From CALLVY01 sp937899855 (GTDB taxonomy: Bacteria > Bacteroidota > Bacteroidia > Chitinophagales > Saprospiraceae), in the NCBI GenBank assembly GCA_039820405.1, contig JBCBQC010000030.1:1-64000 (forward strand): a DNA stretch of 64,000 nucleotides, given 5' to 3'. The first letter of the stretch is position 1; the number at the start of each line of letters is the position of its first letter. Both the position numbers and the translations under genes were made by a program. Below are positions 45,033 through 53,351 of this stretch, in pieces. The notes under the pieces are model-generated. The model was not told the DNA's origin. It ran no database searches and worked only from the letters and a program-made list of their open reading frames with translations.

Positions 45033-45873
45033 CCACCAAGCCCAAGCGCGCACTGTGTACCGCCTCCGTACGTTCTCGCCACCACTGCTCTGAGGGCACC
45101 GCTCCATCGTCCCCCACTTCTAACTCAGCAATTGCGGTCCGCATAAATCCAAGTAAGTAATGGAGCATGGTGAAATCCGTAGGGCCAATTTGCCAAGCAC
45201 TCTCCCCCTCCACAAAATCAAAGGTCCCTTCCAGTAGCCAATCGCGTAAGTGTCGACTACAATGCGGTCCCATTGCCGCTCCGGTCGCTTGTGGCCGTTG
45301 CATGTGAGCCTCGTAATACTGGACCATCCGTTCATCCGTCGGAGTGGAGGGGTCAAAAATCATACTCCGATAGCTGAGCGTAAACAAAAAGGCGAGCTTG
45401 GCCCGACCCAGCTTATCGAGCAGGGTCAGCAGTTGATCCGCGCGAAACAGATCAAAAAAGGCGCTGGCCAGGACGAGGTCGAGGCGGGACAGGTCGACCA
45501 ACGTTTCGAGTTGCTCGAAGGAGCCGCTGAGGGTTTGCACGCGGACCTCGTGGGGCCCGAGGTGGAGGAGCAATTGGTCTCCGCGACGCTGGTGGGGATA
45601 ATTTTTTTCTTGGGCATAGGTGGCGATGCGGTGGAGGCTGGCGGCCAGCAAGCGGGGATCGTGATCGAGCAGGTACCAGTGCTGGGGGCGGTCCAGTTGT
45701 TCGAAAAAGTGGAGGAAGTTGGCCCCCGTACCGGAGCCAATATCGAGCAGGTGGAGGGAGGAGTGGGCGGCCAGATGCTGGAGGGCGGCCCGCTCTACTT
45801 GGCGGTTGCGGGCAGCTTCGTCGAAGGAGAAGCGGTGATTGAGCCAGTGGGTATCGAATTCGGAGTGAGACAT
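44977..45873 (-). CDS. Class I SAM-dependent methyltransferase
   Basis: 298 residues from the ATG at 45873 (MSHSEFDTHW). The frame stays open to 46029, but that extra part is the inside of the MITE-like element and is not native protein. Motif I reads LLDIGSGTGANFLHFF near 42-57 and motif II has a WYLLDHDPRLLA stretch near 65-76; the later DLVLASAFFDLF is the motif IV region. The substrate is unknown. It overlaps the CDP-alcohol phosphatidyltransferase gene at the 3' ends. The MITE lies 37 bp upstream and probably supplies or replaces its promoter region. Confidence 0.8.
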   Translation of the reverse strand: MSHSEFDTHWLNHRFSFDEAARNRQVERAALQHLAAHSSLHLLDIGSGTGANFLHFFEQLDRPQHWYLLDHDPRLLAASLHRIATYAQEKNYPHQRRGDQLLLHLGPHEVRVQTLSGSFEQLETLVDLSRLDLVLASAFFDLFRADQLLTLLDKLGRAKLAFLFTLSYRSMIFDPSTPTDERMVQYYEAHMQRPQATGAAMGPHCSRHLRDWLLEGTFDFVEGESAWQIGPTDFTMLHYLLGFMRTAIAELEVGDDGAVPSEQWWRERTEAVHSARLGLVVRHWDYFAAPRPETGVSS

Positions 45874-45909
45874 GGGGAAGGTACAATTGTGAGGATGAGG
45901 CTTTGGGAA

Positions 45910-46073
45910 TAGAAGCCATCTCAAAAATATACTTCGGGCTGCGGCAGGTTCATTTGCGCTCCTACTTCGTTGCCAAAAGCGTCGCGTAGCTACGGCTATG
46001 CTCCGTTTTGGCGCCTCGTCGGAACGCAAATGACCGCTCCCTCGCCAGCAAAAACATTTTGAGATGGCTTCTA
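45910..46073. mobile_element. MITE-like palindromic element, copy 2
   Basis: Same element as at 5342-5505 in inverted orientation: begins GAAGCCATCTCAAAA and ends CATTTTGAGATGGCTTC, flanked by TA at both ends. Here the terminal repeats match perfectly over 15 bp. The inner sequence (GGGCTGCGGCAGGTTCATTT, CTACTTCGTTGCCAAAAGCG) matches the reverse complement of copy 1 with scattered differences. No coding capacity. It lies between the pirin gene, whose stop codon it forms, and the methyltransferase gene. Confidence 0.87.
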
Positions 46074-46949
46074 GTCAAATTTTTCTTCCAGGGTTCCCAT
46101 CTTCCCCAGTTGGTAATCGCGCATGGCCTGCATGATTTCCGCCTGGCTGTTCATCACGAAGGGACCGTAGGTAGCCAGCGGCTCACCGATGGGCTCCCCG
46201 GCCAGTAGGATGGCCCGCGTTTGCTCAGTAGCCCGCAGGCGGATCGTTTCTCCGTCATTGGCCAATTGTGCCAAGTCTTTGGCTTGGAGCGAGGTCTGGT
46301 CGTTGAAAACCAGGCCACCGTCGAGCAAGTAGACAAAGCCATTGTAGGACTGGGGGATGGGAATATCGACCGTCCCGTCGGCCTCAAAATTGAGCCGCAG
46401 GGCCAGGATATTGGTAAAGGTGTTGATCGGGCCGGACAAAGAGCCAAAGCTACCGGCCACCACGCCCACTTCCACCCGGTCCTGATCGACTAGCGTGCTG
46501 GGCGTATCTTCCTTTTGCAGGGGGTGGTAATGGGGATCACTCATCTTGTGGGCGGCGGGCGTATTGACCCAAAACTGGATCAACTCCCAGTTGCCTCCCT
46601 TTTCCGCGATTTCTTTGGGCGGCCGTTCGCTGTGCACGATGCCCCGGCCCGCGTGCATCCACTGGGTGCCTCCGGCGTGAACGATGCTGCTAACGTCGGT
46701 AGAATCCCGATGGTGAACCGCCCCCTTGAACACAAAGGTAACGGGCGCAAAGCCACGGTGAGGGTGGGGGGGGACCCCCAGGTCCTGCGCTCGGGCCCCT
46801 CCGGCTTGGTGGATTTCGAGGTGGTGAACCAACAAGAAAGGATCGATCTGATCAATCCGTTTGTGGGGCAGGGCCTGATCGATGAGGATGCCGCCCATAT
46901 TGACTTTGAAAGCCGGTAAAACGGCTTGGATAGAACGTGGTGCAATCAT
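46071..46949 (-). CDS. Pirin family protein
   Basis: 292 residues, the usual length. Double-cupin pirin: N-terminal cupin with the metal-binding set PPHPHRGF and the later HAGGTQWMHAGRGIVHSE region, all ligands (His, His, His, Glu) present; a degenerate second cupin (about 180-290). Pirins are iron-binding proteins with quercetinase or redox-regulatory activity. The stop codon TAG uses the TA flank plus the first G of the MITE. An inverted repeat AATGTA-GG-TACATT lies 15 bp upstream and may be an operator. Confidence 0.92.
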   Translation of the reverse strand: MIAPRSIQAVLPAFKVNMGGILIDQALPHKRIDQIDPFLLVHHLEIHQAGGARAQDLGVPPHPHRGFAPVTFVFKGAVHHRDSTDVSSIVHAGGTQWMHAGRGIVHSERPPKEIAEKGGNWELIQFWVNTPAAHKMSDPHYHPLQKEDTPSTLVDQDRVEVGVVAGSFGSLSGPINTFTNILALRLNFEADGTVDIPIPQSYNGFVYLLDGGLVFNDQTSLQAKDLAQLANDGETIRLRATEQTRAILLAGEPIGEPLATYGPFVMNSQAEIMQAMRDYQLGKMGTLEEKFD

Positions 46950-46964
46950 TGGATATTCAAAATT

Positions 46965-46996
46965 AATGTAGGTACATTTAATGTAGTCACAATGTA
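46965..46996. promoter_or_regulatory. Candidate operator upstream of pirin
   Basis: AATGTA GG TACATT (46965-46978) is a perfect inverted repeat with a 2-bp spacer, followed by two more AATGTA units at 46980 and 46991. A -7-like TAATTTTG on the minus strand overlaps the first arm, so a bound repressor would cover the promoter. MarR/HxlR-type regulators use TGTAnnTACA-like sites; the identity is inferred. Confidence 0.4.
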
Positions 46997-47019
46997 TTGA
47001 ATCTTTGGCAAAAATGCAA

Positions 47020-47050
47020 GGGCTCGGCTGGGCTCGGCTGGGCTCGGCCG
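47020..47050. repeat. Three tandem copies of a GC-rich decamer
   Basis: GGGCTCGGCT occurs three times head to tail, the last copy ending in GGCC. It lies between the pirin start and the end of the SafE-like gene. No further structure is visible in the 140-bp gap apart from the operator-like site. Confidence 0.8.
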
Positions 47051-47090
47051 GAGGGGAGGCAAGGGTTGTGGGGGTTAAGACAGGATAGTC

Positions 47091-47789
47091 CTAGTGGCAG
47101 AGGATGGGAAAGGCGGTTTCGAGGGTAAACCGCAGGTTGAGGGGCAGTTCGACATTGAGGCCGCGGGCGATGAGGAGGACGCCCATTAGGAGGAGGCTGA
47201 GGGGGTAAATGCGCTGGAGGTAGGGGCGCCAGCTATGGCCCAGGCGTTTGCCGATTAGGGAGGCGCCGAGCATCATGGGGAGGGTCCCGAGGCCAAAGCA
47301 AGCCATGTAGAGCATGGCGTGGAGGATACCCTCCTGGCTGACCGCTCCGGCCAGGGCGAGGTAAACGAGTCCGCAGGGTAGGAAGCCGTTGAGCAAGCCC
47401 ACGCCGAGAAAGCGCAGGGGGTGATTGGAGCGGAGGAGTTGCCCCAGGTTTTGCTGAATCCAGTTTTGCCAGGGGAGGCCAGTTTGGCTCCGGGTGCTGC
47501 TCCGCCAGGACCGTCCGCTTAGTAGCCCGGCCAGGAGTAGGACGATGCCCAGCGTCAGTGCGAGCCCTTTTTGGTAACCTGCGAGTAGGAAACCCAGGCC
47601 CAGCATCCCGGGTAGGATACCGATCAGGGCGTAGCTGCCGATGCGGCCCAGTTGGTAGCTGACGATGTAAAAGTAGCTCTGCCAGGGGCGGTGACCCCGG
47701 TAGGGCAGCAGCAGGGCGATGGGGCCACACATGCCTACGCAGTGTAGGCTACCCAGGAGGCCGAGGCTAAAGGCGGTCCACAGTCCCAT
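47091..47789 (-). CDS. Sulfite exporter TauE/SafE-type (UreH-like) membrane protein of the cbb3 operon
   Basis: 232 residues, six predicted membrane helices. The motifs HCVGMCGP near 16-23 and FLPCGLVY near 135-142 identify the cysteine-containing SafE/UreH_2 subgroup that commonly ends cco operons and is thought to work in copper or cytochrome assembly. It is the last gene of the operon, starting 1 bp after the ccoH stop. The transported ligand is not established; copper handling is an inference from the operon and the Met/Cys/His motif. Confidence 0.82.
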   Translation of the reverse strand: MGLWTAFSLGLLGSLHCVGMCGPIALLLPYRGHRPWQSYFYIVSYQLGRIGSYALIGILPGMLGLGFLLAGYQKGLALTLGIVLLLAGLLSGRSWRSSTRSQTGLPWQNWIQQNLGQLLRSNHPLRFLGVGLLNGFLPCGLVYLALAGAVSQEGILHAMLYMACFGLGTLPMMLGASLIGKRLGHSWRPYLQRIYPLSLLLMGVLLIARGLNVELPLNLRFTLETAFPILCH

Positions 47790-47790
47790 C

Positions 47791-48228
47791 TTACAAGCTC
47801 AGTTCGTTTTCCTGGAAATAGGCCACGCCCCGACTTTCCCAATCGACGCGCACCCGCCAGTAGCCGGATTGGATTCGGGCGGTGGGGATCAGCATCTGCC
47901 CCCGGTCGTCGATACGGATGGGGTAACTCAGGTCCTGCCGGTGATCCGAAGGCCGGTAGAGGAGGACTTCTCCCCGCAGCGATTCGGGGGTCTCGAATTG
48001 GAGGCGCAGTTGCTGAGACTCGGGGAGTTGGTCGACGCGGAGTTGGTTCTGGTTCAGCTGACCGTTTTGACGCTTCTGGCGGAAGGTTTCGTAGTCCAGG
48101 TCGTGTTGGTAGTAATTGTCCTGCACCAGTTCGATGTCGATCTGGGTGGAGCGAACGGCCATGCTGACCATGGCGATGACGAAGGCGGTATAAAACAGGG
48201 CGATACCCGTTCCCCAGTGGAATTTCAT
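47791..48228 (-). CDS. ccoH: CcoH/FixH family protein
   Basis: 145 residues with one N-terminal membrane helix (about 7-26, YTAFVIAMVSMAV) and a periplasmic beta-sandwich. FixH/CcoH proteins associate with and stabilise cbb3 oxidase. Markers are the conserved WGTGIALFYTAFV start and YYQHDLDYETFRQKRQN segment. Lies 11 bp after ccoG and 1 bp before the SafE-like gene, so clearly part of the operon. Confidence 0.88.
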   Translation of the reverse strand: MKFHWGTGIALFYTAFVIAMVSMAVRSTQIDIELVQDNYYQHDLDYETFRQKRQNGQLNQNQLRVDQLPESQQLRLQFETPESLRGEVLLYRPSDHRQDLSYPIRIDDRGQMLIPTARIQSGYWRVRVDWESRGVAYFQENELSL

Positions 48229-48239
48229 GTGCGTCGTAT

Positions 48240-49715
48240 TTAGTGAGCCGGTCCCAAAAAGTTGGTTTTGACTCGGTCAATTAATTGCCCCCCGGCGTAC
48301 ACCTCGATGGCCAGTCTGGTCTTTCGGCCGGTCAGTTGGGCGCGGGGGAGGATGATGAAAAAGGCCCCTTCGGAGAGTTCCTGCTTGGGGATGTCGGGAA
48401 TGTTTCCCACCAGTTCGATCCGACCGTAGTCCGCTTGTAGCCGGAGCTCCAGGTCTTGGATGGTCAGGTTGGTCTTATTGATGAGTTGGTAGTTGTACAA
48501 ATTGCTCAGGTGTTGTTCGTCCACCTCTTGGTACAACATACCCGGCGTTCGCAAAATCAGGGTTTCGACTTCGCTGCGGGTGCTAAAGAGAAGCACCTGA
48601 AAAACGAGCAGCAAGCCCAGAACCACGCTGTAGGCCAGCACGCGGGGGGTAACTATTTTCTGTTGTCCTTTTTTGATTCCATGCTCCGAGTCTTGCCGAA
48701 TCAAACCCTCGGCGCGATTGATTTTGCGCATCACCCCATCGCAAGCGTCCATACAAGCCGTACAGTTGACGCATTCCAACTGGGTACCGTTGCGGATGTC
48801 GATGCCCGTGGGGCACACCTGTACGCAGAGCCGGCAGTCGACGCAGTCGCCCAGTTTGGGCACCGAGATGACGTCGCTAGCGGTGTACCCGTCGCTGTAA
48901 GGAATGGTCGCCCCCGCCAGCGCAGCGGGCCGTGGGGCCCGGCGTTTTTTCTTCATTTTCCCCCGCGGCTCCCCCCGTACCCAGTCGTAGATGACCACGA
49001 TGGAATCCTTGACCAACAGGACATCTTGCAAACGACCGTAAGGACAAACCGCCAGGCAGACCTGCTCGCGAAAGAAGGCAAAGACCCCGTAAAACAAACC
49101 CGAGAAAACGAGCATGGCGACGAAGCCGCCCAGGTGTTGGTGAATCGGTTCGCTGATGATTTTACCCACCTCGTCCACCCCGATGAGGTAGGAGAGAAAG
49201 GCATGGACGATGAGGACAGCGATGGCGAAAAAGAGAAAATGCTTGAGTGCTTTTTTTCGCACCTTGGTAGCCGTCCAGGGGCCCCGATTGAGTCGTCGCT
49301 GCTGGTTGGCATCCCCTTCGATCCAGTATTCGATCTTGCGAAAGACCATTTCCATAAAGATGGTCTGCGGGCAAACCCAACCACAAAACAAGCGACCAAA
49401 GACCACGGTAAACAGCACGACGAAGAGCATCAGGGTGATCATCGCCAGGGCAAACAGGTGGAGGTCCTGGGGGGTAAAGACGATGCCAAAGATGATGAAG
49501 CGTCCTTCCAGCACGTTGAACAGCAGGATGGGGTCTCCGTGAACTTTGACGAAGGGTAACCCAAAGAGTAGCAGCAGCAAAAAGTAGCTCAGGTAGCTGC
49601 GCCAGCGGTAGAATTTGCCACTCGGTTTTTTGGGGTACAGCCACACCCGGCTGCCACTCCCATCGACGGTGGAGAGGTGATCGCGGTACGTTTCGTGCGG
49701 TGGGAGTTGGCTCAT
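48240..49715 (-). CDS. ccoG: Cytochrome c oxidase accessory protein CcoG
   Basis: 491 residues. Membrane segments about 40-60, 85-110, 155-180, 195-215 and 345-365. Between them is a 2x[4Fe-4S] ferredoxin domain with CVDCRLCVQVCP and CVNCTACMDAC motifs near 285-325, and a FCGWVCPQT motif near 110. The C-terminal IgG-like domain (about 370-491) is the FixG domain. CcoG is a Cu(II) reductase that supplies Cu(I) for cbb3 assembly. It lies 13 bp after ccoP and before ccoH. Confidence 0.95.
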   Translation of the reverse strand: MSQLPPHETYRDHLSTVDGSGSRVWLYPKKPSGKFYRWRSYLSYFLLLLLFGLPFVKVHGDPILLFNVLEGRFIIFGIVFTPQDLHLFALAMITLMLFVVLFTVVFGRLFCGWVCPQTIFMEMVFRKIEYWIEGDANQQRRLNRGPWTATKVRKKALKHFLFFAIAVLIVHAFLSYLIGVDEVGKIISEPIHQHLGGFVAMLVFSGLFYGVFAFFREQVCLAVCPYGRLQDVLLVKDSIVVIYDWVRGEPRGKMKKKRRAPRPAALAGATIPYSDGYTASDVISVPKLGDCVDCRLCVQVCPTGIDIRNGTQLECVNCTACMDACDGVMRKINRAEGLIRQDSEHGIKKGQQKIVTPRVLAYSVVLGLLLVFQVLLFSTRSEVETLILRTPGMLYQEVDEQHLSNLYNYQLINKTNLTIQDLELRLQADYGRIELVGNIPDIPKQELSEGAFFIILPRAQLTGRKTRLAIEVYAGGQLIDRVKTNFLGPAH

Positions 49716-49728
49716 GGCTGGGGGCGGC

Positions 49729-50664
49729 TTACTGTTCTTTGAGTTTCATGCCCAGGACTTTGCTTTCTTCCTCGTGGTCGGGCGTGGTTCGTTCTTCCGC
49801 TTGGTAGAGTTCCCCCTGAGGGGCTTTGGGGTTGGGGGGGCTGGTGCCCCGCAGGCTGAGGACGTAGCTGGCTACTTTGTGGATGTCGGTGGGGCGCATG
49901 TAGCTTTTCCACGCAATCATCCCCCTCTCGGGTACTCCGTATTTGATGGTCTTAAAAACGTCTTGGATACTGCCCCCGTGGAGCCAGTAGTTGTCGGTGA
50001 GGTTGGGGCCTAACGCGCCACCACCTTGGGGGGCGTGACAGGCGGCGCAGTAATCCTGGTAAATCTCCTTTCCTTCGGCCAGGGCGATGTCGTCTTGTAG
50101 GAGAGTGACGTTGGTTTCGTCCACCAGGTTGGCTTGGCGGGCGAGGAAGGCGGCTTGGGCCTTTTTGGCGGCCGCCACTTCCTGGGCGTACTGTTCGGAG
50201 GAGCTGATGGCGTAATCCGAAAAGTGCCAGATGCCGATGTAGGTGACGGCGATGACGATGGAGAGGTAAAAGCCGTAGAGCCACCAGGGGGGAAGTCGGT
50301 TGTCCAACTCCCGGATTCCGTCGTAATGGTGATCGAGCATGATGTCCTGCTCCTGCGCCACGGGAACGGCCCTGGTGAGGGCCCGGCTGAGCCGCGCCCA
50401 GATGGATTCGCGGTGGAGTTCCTGGACGTTGAGGGATGTTTCGATGCCCTGTTCTTGGTAAAGCTTCAACTCCCGTACCTTGATGATGGTATTGAACAGT
50501 CGGAACAAAGCGCCGATGGCGAGTACTACCGTGACGACGGTGGCCCCAATCATCCCGCGTTCGGCAAAGTCGACGTAGAAGTTGGGGTCGTAAGCTACGG
50601 CCTGAGTGCTGAACAGCTGGGCCAGGCTGACCAGGCCCAAATTTTTGGGGAGAGACCTATTCAT
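49729..50664 (-). CDS. ccoP: cbb3-type cytochrome c oxidase subunit III, mono-heme form
   Basis: 311 residues. Two membrane helices (about 38-62 and 130-150) with the CcoP N-terminal domain, then a single cytochrome c domain with CAACH at 206-210 and a distal Met in ERGMIAW. Only one CxxCH is present, whereas proteobacterial CcoP has two; Bacteroidota homologues are often mono-heme. The subunit passes electrons to CcoO. Its start overlaps the end of ccoQ by 8 bp. The C-terminal tail is acidic and charged. Confidence 0.92.
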   Translation of the reverse strand: MNRSLPKNLGLVSLAQLFSTQAVAYDPNFYVDFAERGMIGATVVTVVLAIGALFRLFNTIIKVRELKLYQEQGIETSLNVQELHRESIWARLSRALTRAVPVAQEQDIMLDHHYDGIRELDNRLPPWWLYGFYLSIVIAVTYIGIWHFSDYAISSSEQYAQEVAAAKKAQAAFLARQANLVDETNVTLLQDDIALAEGKEIYQDYCAACHAPQGGGALGPNLTDNYWLHGGSIQDVFKTIKYGVPERGMIAWKSYMRPTDIHKVASYVLSLRGTSPPNPKAPQGELYQAEERTTPDHEEESKVLGMKLKEQ

Positions 50665-50854
50665 GACCAGTGGTTTTTACGGTGGTGGCTACGGGGTCGC
50701 GCTCAAGTGGCAATTGCTCCATGTGTTGGACGTAGCTGCGCGAACTGCGCAGGGCCCAGATGAACACTCCTAAAAAGAAGAGGAAGAAAACCAGGAGCGG
50801 GACAATAGCCAAATTATGAATGTTTTCTACGGATTGCAACAAGTATTTGTACAT
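50657..50854 (-). CDS. ccoQ: cbb3 oxidase small subunit CcoQ-like
   Basis: 65 residues: one membrane helix (about 15-36, LAIVPLLVFFLFFLGVFIWAL) then a short charged tail. Position between ccoNO and ccoP and size match CcoQ, a non-catalytic stabilising subunit. Sequence conservation in this family is low, so the name rests mainly on context. Confidence 0.75.
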   Translation of the reverse strand: MYKYLLQSVENIHNLAIVPLLVFFLFFLGVFIWALRSSRSYVQHMEQLPLERDPVATTVKTTGHE

Positions 50855-50872
50855 GAGGAATTGGTTGTGGGT

Positions 50873-53014
50873 TTAATTACTGGCGCTGGGCCGATCCATT
50901 TTTTTAATATCTGTTCCCAAACGTTGCAAGTAGGCGATGAGGGCAATGATCTCTTTTTGCTCCAGGGCCTCCCCCTCGATGCCATCCTGACGGAGGTTCT
51001 TTACAATCTGTGCCGCTTGCTCGCGCAGGTCCTCGTTGGCCCGTTGGGCAAATCCAGCGGGGTAGGGGGTGCCCAGTTGTTGTAAGACCCGAATCTTGGC
51101 TTCGGTATCGGAAATATCGAGGTCGTCGGTGATCAGCCAGGGGTAGGGAGGCATGATGGAGCCGGGCGACATGCTTTCGGGGTCGAGCAGGTGATTGTAG
51201 TGCCAGGAATCGGGATACTTTCCCCCTTGCCGATGCAAATCGGGGCCGGTCCGTTTGGAGCCCCAGAGGAAGGGCCGATCGTAGATGAATTCTCCCGACT
51301 TGGAGAACTCGCCGTAGCGCTCGGTCTCGGAACGGAAGGGGCGGATCATCTGCGAATGACAGCCCATACAACCTTCGCGGATGTAGAGGTCGCGGCCTTG
51401 CAATTCCAGCGGGGTGTAGGGTTGTACCGTGGCGATCTTGGGGACGTTGGATTCTACCCACATCATCGGTACAATTTCGACCAGGCCCCCAATGGCTACC
51501 GCCACGACGGCGAGCGTGGTGAGGAGGACCGAACGCCGCTCCAACCAGCGGTGCCAGTATTCGCCGGTGTGGGCCACGTGGACCTGCCGTGGTGGGGCCT
51601 CGGCCGTTTCGGTGGCTTGCAGCTGACCCGAGCGTACGGTGCGCAGCAGGTTGTAAATCATCACGAACAGCCCCGCAAAGAAGAGGAAACCGCCGAAGGC
51701 CCGCGTGGCGTACATCGGAATGATCTGGGTGACGGTTTCGAGGAAGTTGCCGTATTTCAAAAAGCCTTCGGGCGTAAATTGCTTCCACATCAACTGCTGG
51801 GTGACGCCCCCCCAATACAGGGGAATGGCGTAAAATAGGATGCCCAGGGTGCCCAACCAAAAGTGGACATTGGCCAGTTTGACGGAATACAGCTGGGTGT
51901 TGTAGAGGCGGGGCATCAGCCAGTACAGGACGCCAAAGGTGAGCATGCCGTTCCAACCCAGGGCGCCAACGTGAACGTGGGCGATGGTCCAGTCCGTGTA
52001 GTGGGTGATGGCATTGAACGATTTGATCGACATCATCGGCCCTTCGAAGGTCGACATCCCGTAAGCGGTGACGGCTACGACCATAAACTTGAGGATGGGA
52101 TCTTGGCGAACGCGGTCCCAAGCGCCCCGCAGGGTAAGTAAGCCGTTGAGCATCCCCCCCCAGGAGGGCGCAATGAGCATGAGGGAAAAGACCATGCCGA
52201 GGGATTGCGCCCAATCTGGTAGCGAGGTGTACAGTAAGTGGTGAGGTCCCGCCCAGATGTAGATGAAAATTAGGGCCCAGAAGTGAATTATGGAAAGCCG
52301 GTAGGAATAGACGGGCCGGTTGGCGGCTTTGGGCAGGAAATAGTACATCATTCCCAGATACGGGGTAGTGAGGAAGAAGGCTACGGCGTTGTGGCCGTAC
52401 CACCATTGCACCAGGGCATCCTGAACGCCGGCAAAAACCGGGTAGCTTTTGAAGAGGCTAACGGGAATGACGAGGTTATTGCAGACGTGGAGCAGGGTGA
52501 CCGTCGCCCAGGTAGCAATGTAAAACCAAATGGCGACGTAGAGGTGGTTTTCGCGGCGGCGGGTGATCGTCCCCATGAGGTTGATCCCAAAAACGATCCA
52601 GACCAGGGCGATGGCAATGTCGATGGGCCATTCCAGCTCCGCGTACTCGTGACTGCTGGTGATGCCCAGGGGTAGGGTAATGGCGGCCGCCAGGATGATG
52701 GCTTGCCAACCCCAGAAGTGGACATTGCTCAAAAATTTGCTGTACATCGGTGTTTTGAGCAGTCGCTGCAAAGAGTAGTAGACCCCCATAAAAATGCCAT
52801 TGCCCACGAAGGCAAAGATGACGGCATTGGTGTGCAGGGGGCGCAAACGGCCAAAGGTGGTGTAGGGCAAGCCAAAGTTGAGACTGGGAAAAACCAGCTG
52901 CAGGGCGATCAGTAAGCCCACCAGCATCCCGACGACGCCAAATATCACGGTAGCTAGGGCAAATTTTTGGACGATCGCATTATCGTATTGAAATTTTTCG
53001 GAGGTCGACATCAT
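50873..53014 (-). CDS. ccoNO: cbb3-type cytochrome c oxidase, fused subunits I and II
   Basis: 713 residues. Residues about 1-475 are CcoN: twelve membrane helices with the heme and CuB histidines (HTNAVIFAFVGN, WWYGHNAVAFFLT, GPHHLLY, HYTDWTIAHVHVG). After a membrane segment near 496-515, residues to 713 are CcoO with heme-binding CMGCH at 549-553 and the Met ligand region in SMSPGSIMPPYPW. Fusion of N and O in one chain is a known Bacteroidota arrangement. It catalyses O2 reduction at low oxygen with proton pumping. Its ATG overlaps the stop of the 36-residue gene (ATGA). The double Met start leaves 53014 or 53011 open. Confidence 0.96.
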   Translation of the reverse strand: MMSTSEKFQYDNAIVQKFALATVIFGVVGMLVGLLIALQLVFPSLNFGLPYTTFGRLRPLHTNAVIFAFVGNGIFMGVYYSLQRLLKTPMYSKFLSNVHFWGWQAIILAAAITLPLGITSSHEYAELEWPIDIAIALVWIVFGINLMGTITRRRENHLYVAIWFYIATWATVTLLHVCNNLVIPVSLFKSYPVFAGVQDALVQWWYGHNAVAFFLTTPYLGMMYYFLPKAANRPVYSYRLSIIHFWALIFIYIWAGPHHLLYTSLPDWAQSLGMVFSLMLIAPSWGGMLNGLLTLRGAWDRVRQDPILKFMVVAVTAYGMSTFEGPMMSIKSFNAITHYTDWTIAHVHVGALGWNGMLTFGVLYWLMPRLYNTQLYSVKLANVHFWLGTLGILFYAIPLYWGGVTQQLMWKQFTPEGFLKYGNFLETVTQIIPMYATRAFGGFLFFAGLFVMIYNLLRTVRSGQLQATETAEAPPRQVHVAHTGEYWHRWLERRSVLLTTLAVVAVAIGGLVEIVPMMWVESNVPKIATVQPYTPLELQGRDLYIREGCMGCHSQMIRPFRSETERYGEFSKSGEFIYDRPFLWGSKRTGPDLHRQGGKYPDSWHYNHLLDPESMSPGSIMPPYPWLITDDLDISDTEAKIRVLQQLGTPYPAGFAQRANEDLREQAAQIVKNLRQDGIEGEALEQKEIIALIAYLQRLGTDIKKMDRPSASN

Positions 53015-53121
53015 TCAAAAATTTGACGGGGAGTGGAGGAATTGGTGAGCTTGGCGAAGCTTAACATGGCCGAAAAGGCCAGGATAAAAGCGAGGTAAAA
53101 GCAAATCTGTACAAAAATCAT
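53011..53121 (-). CDS. 36-residue single-helix membrane protein in the cbb3 operon
   Basis: A 36-codon frame starts at 53121 with an ATG overlapping the ccoS stop (ATGA) and ends with a TGA overlapping the ccoNO ATG (again ATGA). The product begins MIFVQICFYLAFILAFSAML, a single membrane helix, then a short polar tail ending RQIFE. Coupling at both ends argues for real translation. It resembles in size and topology the 36-37-residue CcoM subunit of Pseudomonas stutzeri cbb3 oxidase, but homology cannot be claimed from so short a sequence. Confidence 0.65.
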   Translation of the reverse strand: MIFVQICFYLAFILAFSAMLSFAKLTNSSTPRQIFE

Positions 53122-53276
53122 TTCGAGTTGGTTTTTTGCGACTCCTCAAAAAGAATGCGTACCGCCGGCGCGTAATCGTCGTCGTACTGGCCATTGCGAA
53201 TGGCCCAGAAGAAGGCGACCAAAAAGCCGAGGGCAAGCAATAGACTGAGTATGATAAGGAGTACAATGATGAGCAT
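53118..53276 (-). CDS. ccoS: cbb3 oxidase maturation protein CcoS
   Basis: 52 residues from the ATG at 53276 (a longer frame from 53324 adds a non-conserved start). One membrane helix (about 2-25), then FFWAIRNGQYDDDYAPAVRILF, the typical CcoS motif with FWAI, GQFDD and a basic/acidic tail. CcoS is needed for cofactor insertion into cbb3 oxidase. It lies between ccoI and the 36-residue gene. Confidence 0.92.
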   Translation of the reverse strand: MLIIVLLIILSLLLALGFLVAFFWAIRNGQYDDDYAPAVRILFEESQKTNSK

Positions 53277-53351
53277 TGGTGTATTATTTATTCGCAAATT
53301 AGAGGATGTGCCGCCGCTCCACAATGACCCCCATCAAAGGGGAGGGTGATT

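Noticed and set aside
45874..46029. N-terminal extension of the methyltransferase up to 46029
   Set aside because: These codons lie within the MITE-like element; the methyltransferase-like sequence begins at the ATG at 45873.
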